The notes under the pieces were generated by a model. That model was not told the DNA's origin, did not search any database, and saw only the letters and a list, made by a program, of their open reading frames with translations. Source: Acidimicrobiia bacterium (GTDB taxonomy: Bacteria; Actinomycetota; Acidimicrobiia; Spongiisociales; UBA5794). From it: DNA of 64,000 nt. Below, one piece after another: positions 62,727 through 64,000 of this stretch; the stretch's first letter is position 1, and every line of letters starts with the position of its first letter. The stretch spans positions 1 through 64,000 of the forward strand of contig JALSQW010000066.1 in NCBI GenBank assembly GCA_026985095.1. The letters run 5' to 3'. A program made the position numbers and the translations under genes.

Positions 62727-63686
62727 GTGAGTGAGATCGGACTCGTCCTGGGAGGCGGCGGCATCACCGGTGCCGCCTATCACTTCGGCGCGCTCCTGGC
62801 GCTCCGCATGGCGACCGGATGGGAACCCAACGAGGCCTCCGTGATCGTCGGCACCTCCTCGGGCGCCTTCGTCGGAGCGATGGTCCGCGGCGGTGCGCTC
62901 GGCATCGGGTCGATGATCGGCGAAGGCGAGTCCCGCGAGGCCGTCGCCCGATGGCTTCAAGAGCGGATGTACCCGCGAGCCCGGCCGGGAGGGGTCGGGA
63001 GATGGCTGACCAAGGGCATCCTTCCGGCGCTCCGCCGACCCAACATCAACATCGTCCTGGGCAGTCCCGGGATGTACCGTACCGACGGCCTCGAGGGTTG
63101 GGTCGAGGAACGCCTGGGGGACCTCTCCCGAGGCTGGCCCGAACGCCCGACGGTCATCGTCGCCTACGACCTGGAACGTCGCGCGCGAACCGCCTTCGGC
63201 ACCGACGCAGCGCCCGACGTGCCGCTCAAACGTGCCGTCGCCGCCTCCAGCGCCGTCCCGGTCGTCTACGAGCCCGTCGAGATCGACGGGCGGTGGTACG
63301 TCGATGGTGGCGTCGCCTCGGGGACCAACGCCGACCTCGTGCTCGGCAGTCCCCGGCCTCTCGACCTGGTCATCGTGATCGCCCCGCTCGCGGCCACCGA
63401 CCCCAGACGCGGGCACCGCTTCTACGAGGACATGTTCGACCGCATGGGGCGCTCCGCCCTCGCCAGCGAGATCGAACGCATCGAGACGCAATGGCCCGCC
63501 GCCGACGTGCTCATCCTCCGGCCCGACGAGCGGGTGCTCCAGGTGGCTCGACCGAACCCGATGTCGACGGGGGCGGCGGTCCCGTCGTTCCTCGCCACCC
63601 TGCGGACGATGCGCGACGACCTGGCCGAACCGACCACCTGGCGCATCCTCCGCCGTCACCTCGACACCGACCGAGCCAACGCCTGA
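62727..63686 (+). CDS. Patatin-like phospholipase
   Basis: A 319-residue serine hydrolase of the patatin family. It has the oxyanion glycine loop LGGGGITGAAYHFG (residues 8-21), the nucleophile elbow GTSSG with Ser44, and DGG with Asp193 completing the Ser-Asp dyad. No signal peptide or membrane helix, so probably cytoplasmic. Likely a lipid acyl-hydrolase (phospholipase or lysophospholipase), exact substrate unknown. Start is GTG, probably leaderless. Convergent with the next gene. Confidence 0.9.
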   Translation: MSEIGLVLGGGGITGAAYHFGALLALRMATGWEPNEASVIVGTSSGAFVGAMVRGGALGIGSMIGEGESREAVARWLQERMYPRARPGGVGRWLTKGILPALRRPNINIVLGSPGMYRTDGLEGWVEERLGDLSRGWPERPTVIVAYDLERRARTAFGTDAAPDVPLKRAVAASSAVPVVYEPVEIDGRWYVDGGVASGTNADLVLGSPRPLDLVIVIAPLAATDPRRGHRFYEDMFDRMGRSALASEIERIETQWPAADVLILRPDERVLQVARPNPMSTGAAVPSFLATLRTMRDDLAEPTTWRILRRHLDTDRANA

Positions 63687-63784
63687 CCTCGGGCGACATC
63701 CCGGCGGGCACCCCTTCCTCGTCGCCGCGGACGTCGGCGTGTCGGCCGGAACCCGTGCTCTCCCTGCAGATCTGCCGCGCCGCT

Positions 63785-64000
63785 TCAGGACTCGGAGACG
63801 AACTGGATGTCCGGGGCAGGTTCCGGCTCGGCGCCGGTGCGCTCGGACCGGCGGACCCGCCGCTCCTCCAGCATCTTGGCCACCTCCATCTGGGCCTCGG
63901 CACGGATCCTTCCCGCATCCCGCTCGGCCCGAGCCAGCATCTCATCTCGAGCCTTGGTCGCCGTCAGGATCGTGAGCTGGAGCGCCTCTTCGGCAGCCAT
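63785..64000 (-). CDS. Coiled-coil protein C-terminal part, DivIVA-like (cut by window edge)
   Basis: The last 71 codons before the stop at 63785, open through the right edge; a Met codon happens to lie at the edge but need not be the start. LTILTATKARDEMLARAERDAGRI and RAEAQMEVAKMLEERR form a continuous amphipathic coiled coil like the C-terminal part of DivIVA/Wag31 and SepF-partner-type proteins, followed by a Glu/Pro-rich tail. DivIVA identity cannot be confirmed without the N-terminal domain. Confidence 0.6.
   Translation of the reverse strand: MAAEEALQLTILTATKARDEMLARAERDAGRIRAEAQMEVAKMLEERRVRRSERTGAEPEPAPDIQFVSES

Noticed and set aside
63687-63784. Terminator between the convergent patatin and coiled-coil genes
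   Set aside because: Only short imperfect inverted repeats around CGTCGCCGCGGACGTCGGCG; no convincing stem or T-run.

Overview
The window is a high-GC, almost gap-free stretch of an actinobacterial chromosome. The lineage call rests on several clade-typical genes: the actinobacterial integration host factor (mihF) beside gmk, the phosphatidylinositol-mannoside trio pgsA-patA-pimA, an MshD-like mycothiol synthase, and an aminoacyl-tRNA synthetase/ruv/sec/rel gene order that closely follows the Mycobacterium tuberculosis order from Rv2534c (efp) to Rv2614c (thrS), as I recall it. A full type IV pilus (T4P) machine and the tightly packed layout suggest an early-branching, free-living actinobacterium (Acidimicrobiia-like) rather than a mycobacterium. 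No rRNA, tRNA, CRISPR, IS element or prophage was seen. No gene-free stretch reaches 300 bases; the longest is about 170 (28810-28979).

Layout, nearly all on the minus strand. (1) 1-9510: pyrimidine operon pyrR-pyrB-pyrC-carA-carB-pyrD-pyrF followed by mihF and gmk, with an almost consensus PyrR-binding hairpin directly against the pyrR ribosome-binding site. (2) 9510-13196: nusB, efp, aroB, aroK, aroC. (3) 13233-22239: T4P core, in transcription order pilB-pilT-pilC-pilA-pilD-pilM-pilN-pilO-pilP-like. (4) 22294-32733: aroE, mltG, ruvX, alaS, a small membrane protein, rarA, aspS, hisS and a metallo-beta-lactamase-fold hydrolase. (5) 32815-36687: three overlapping genes for large pseudopilin-like proteins. 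(6) 36749-44111: relA, secF, secD, yajC, tgt, queA. (7) 44167-46650: a secreted beta-helix/propeller-repeat protein. (8) 46697-53716: ruvB-ruvA-ruvC-yebC-pdxT-pdxS, then pimA-patA-pgsA. (9) 53833-64000: gltA (plus), a small membrane protein and an RND/MMPL transporter (minus), thrS (minus), a phosphotransferase-like gene and a zinc-ribbon membrane protein (plus), mshD-like (minus), a patatin (plus), and the end of a coiled-coil gene (minus, cut by the window edge).

The most interesting signal is regulatory. The three separate T4P transcription units (pilB-T-C, pilA, and the pseudopilin cassette 14 kb away) each have, in their short upstream gaps, a sequence resembling FliA/SigD/WhiG-type promoters (TCAA or TAAA, then 15-16 bases, then GNCGAT). 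This suggests one alternative-sigma regulon for the pilus and for a set of unusually large pseudopilins that could form a tip or adhesin complex. The T4P cluster lies between aroC and aroE, where M. tuberculosis keeps only a prepilin-peptidase-like gene (Rv2551c, from memory), so mycobacteria may carry a relic of this locus. Several single genes also have a TANNNT box 6-8 bases before the start codon, the arrangement expected for leaderless mRNAs.
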